NCBI RefSeq assembly: GCF_900108105.1
Contig: NZ_FNUR01000001.1
Coordinates: forward strand, 124,001-188,000
From: Butyrivibrio sp. Su6
GTDB taxonomy: Bacteria > Bacillota > Clostridia > Lachnospirales > Lachnospiraceae
Length of the DNA stretch: 64,000 nucleotides
Direction of reading: 5' to 3'
Below are positions 63,181-64,000 of this stretch, one piece after another (position 1 is the first letter of the stretch; every line of letters begins with the position of its first letter). Below the pieces are notes generated by a model. The model ran no database searches and had not been told where the DNA came from. It saw only the letters and a program-made list of their open reading frames with translations. A program made the position numbers and the translations under genes.

Positions 63181-64000
63181 TTACCAGCTCTTTTCATCAG
63201 GAAGGACTTCAAGTGATGGATCAATAGGCTCTTCCTGCATAACAGTTCTCATAAATGAGTTGATCTGATCTCTGACACCCTGGCGGGATATAATCCTTGG
63301 ATCAAAAAGATCATGGGATACCCATACAAGAGGAATGCCTTTTTCTCTGGCTTTTTCTTCAAATAGACCGTGCATTCCATCAAGGGCTTTACAACTCATG
63401 TGCTCCCAGAGTATTACCATATCTGCATTGAACATTTCAACAAATTCCCAAAGCTCATCTAAAAGAACCTTATATCCGCCATGAGTTCTGTTTCGCATTA
63501 TCATGTTCTCTGTAAGCCAGGCCATATCATAATAGGCCTGTTCTCTGTTTTCCGGAGTATCTACCTCAGCAATTTCTTTTGTAGAAACCATAGAAAGCAT
63601 ATCTGTGAGAGGAACAATTCCCCAGCAGTTTAAAAGCCATACAAGAAAGTCCATGTAATAATGAGACTGAACACCCCATACAATGGCGCGGTGACGATAT
63701 TCTTTTGCAGCCATCTTCTTTTTGGCATATGCGGCTCTTGCAAGCTTTGTTATTGTCTTATCAGCTTTTTCAAAAGCGGGAACTCTGCCGCAGATAGCCA
63801 TGTAGTTGGTTTCAGTGTAGAGTGCAAGGTTTGATCCAAATACCTGAGGATATGGCGTTCTGTTCATTTCAAGCCATTCCTGTCTGCACTTTGTGGCATA
63901 GTTGACTCTTTTTGCACATTCAAAATATGCTTCCCAGTTCCACTTGTGACCGGTGTGCTTTTCTACGAATGCTATTGCGTTACGGATTTCCTGAGCGGCA
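63181..64000 (-). CDS. 2-hydroxyacyl-CoA dehydratase family D-component (5' end outside window)
   Basis: Members of this family are dehydratase subunits with a 4Fe-4S cluster, or BcrBC/HgdBC-like benzoyl-CoA reductase components. The frame stays open to the window edge, so 273 C-terminal residues are visible. Recognisable pieces are MNRTPYPQVFGSNLALYTETNYMAICG, RHRAIVWGVQSHYYMDFLVWLLNCWGIVPLTDML and MVILWEHMSCKALDGMHGLFEE, where Cys residues are possible cluster ligands. Such enzymes need an activator ATPase. Function cannot be fixed without the missing N-terminus and neighbours. Confidence 0.85.
   Translation of the reverse strand, partial: AAQEIRNAIAFVEKHTGHKWNWEAYFECAKRVNYATKCRQEWLEMNRTPYPQVFGSNLALYTETNYMAICGRVPAFEKADKTITKLARAAYAKKKMAAKEYRHRAIVWGVQSHYYMDFLVWLLNCWGIVPLTDMLSMVSTKEIAEVDTPENREQAYYDMAWLTENMIMRNRTHGGYKVLLDELWEFVEMFNADMVILWEHMSCKALDGMHGLFEEKAREKGIPLVWVSHDLFDPRIISRQGVRDQINSFMRTVMQEEPIDPSLEVLPDEKSW

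Noticed and set aside
1..64000. CRISPR arrays, prophage, transposons, tRNA or rRNA genes
   Set aside because: No direct-repeat arrays, integrase or transposase genes, or tRNA/rRNA signatures other than tmRNA were seen.

Overview
The window is a gene-dense, low-GC chromosomal segment of a Gram-positive anaerobe of class Clostridia. It is probably a Lachnospiraceae member close to Butyrivibrio or Pseudobutyrivibrio, but that rests on gene content and order, not on a marker comparison. Supporting signs are AGGAGG-type ribosome binding sites, TTGACA/TATAAT promoters often with an extended -10, several Cys-anchored lipoproteins, the secG-rnr-smpB-ssrA order, an fhs-folD pair, an NfnAB pair and a sodium-pump decarboxylase cluster. 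I see no phage, insertion sequence, CRISPR array, tRNA or rRNA gene. The window is almost entirely core chromosome read on the plus strand; only three genes are on the minus strand.

Layout. 1-11.8 kb: end of an acidic-tailed membrane protein, an M16C peptidase, a DUF4349 lipoprotein, era, recO, a lipoprotein, glyS, alaS and rpsU. 11.9-14.2 kb: a membrane-anchored phosphoesterase, then scpA-scpB. 14.2-19.8 kb: a five-gene operon with an MmdA-type carboxyltransferase, an OadG-like lipoprotein, a biotin carrier, the OadB pump and an OadA/5S-type carboxyltransferase, bounded by strong terminators and carrying a Rex-like operator in its leader. 19.8-25.7 kb: glycogen debranching enzyme, a small membrane protein, a two-component system and a lipoprotein. 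25.8-31.1 kb: gpmI, secG, rnr, smpB and the tmRNA gene ssrA, whose tag reads ANDNLALAA. 31.2 kb: proB.

32-40.7 kb: a cobinamide/B12 salvage operon (btuFCD, cobD-like, cobT, cobU with a degenerate second domain, cobS, cbiB, HAD phosphatase). 40.8-43.3 kb: glmS and a convergent minus-strand gene of unknown function. 43.4-50.3 kb: ftsK/spoIIIE, fhs, folD and a zinc-ribbon membrane protein. 50.4-52.8 kb: nfnA-nfnB. 52.9-57.2 kb: a MORN-like protein, rlmH, phoH, a degenerate PgpH-like membrane protein and ybeY. 57.2-62.9 kb: a MOP-family flippase, two FAD proteins, an ECF S-component-like protein and 5-formyl-THF cyclo-ligase. 62.9-64 kb: minus-strand 2-hydroxyacyl-CoA dehydratase component (cut by the window end) followed by a 55-residue membrane ORF.

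How the parts may work together. The decarboxylase cluster has both carboxyltransferase types of a biotin transcarboxylase (12S-like and 5S-like) around one biotin carrier and one sodium-pumping beta subunit. It could link methylmalonyl-CoA, oxaloacetate/pyruvate and a sodium gradient. Methylmalonyl-CoA is usually made by a B12-dependent mutase, and the B12 salvage operon lies 12 kb away. NfnAB handles ferredoxin/NADH/NADPH balance, and fhs, folD and the cyclo-ligase cover one-carbon folate chemistry. The most unusual points are the double-carboxyltransferase pump operon with its Rex-like site, the lipoprotein-OadG fusion, the tandem CobU, the HD-less PgpH relative, and the inverted repeats at the ssrA and glmS promoters.
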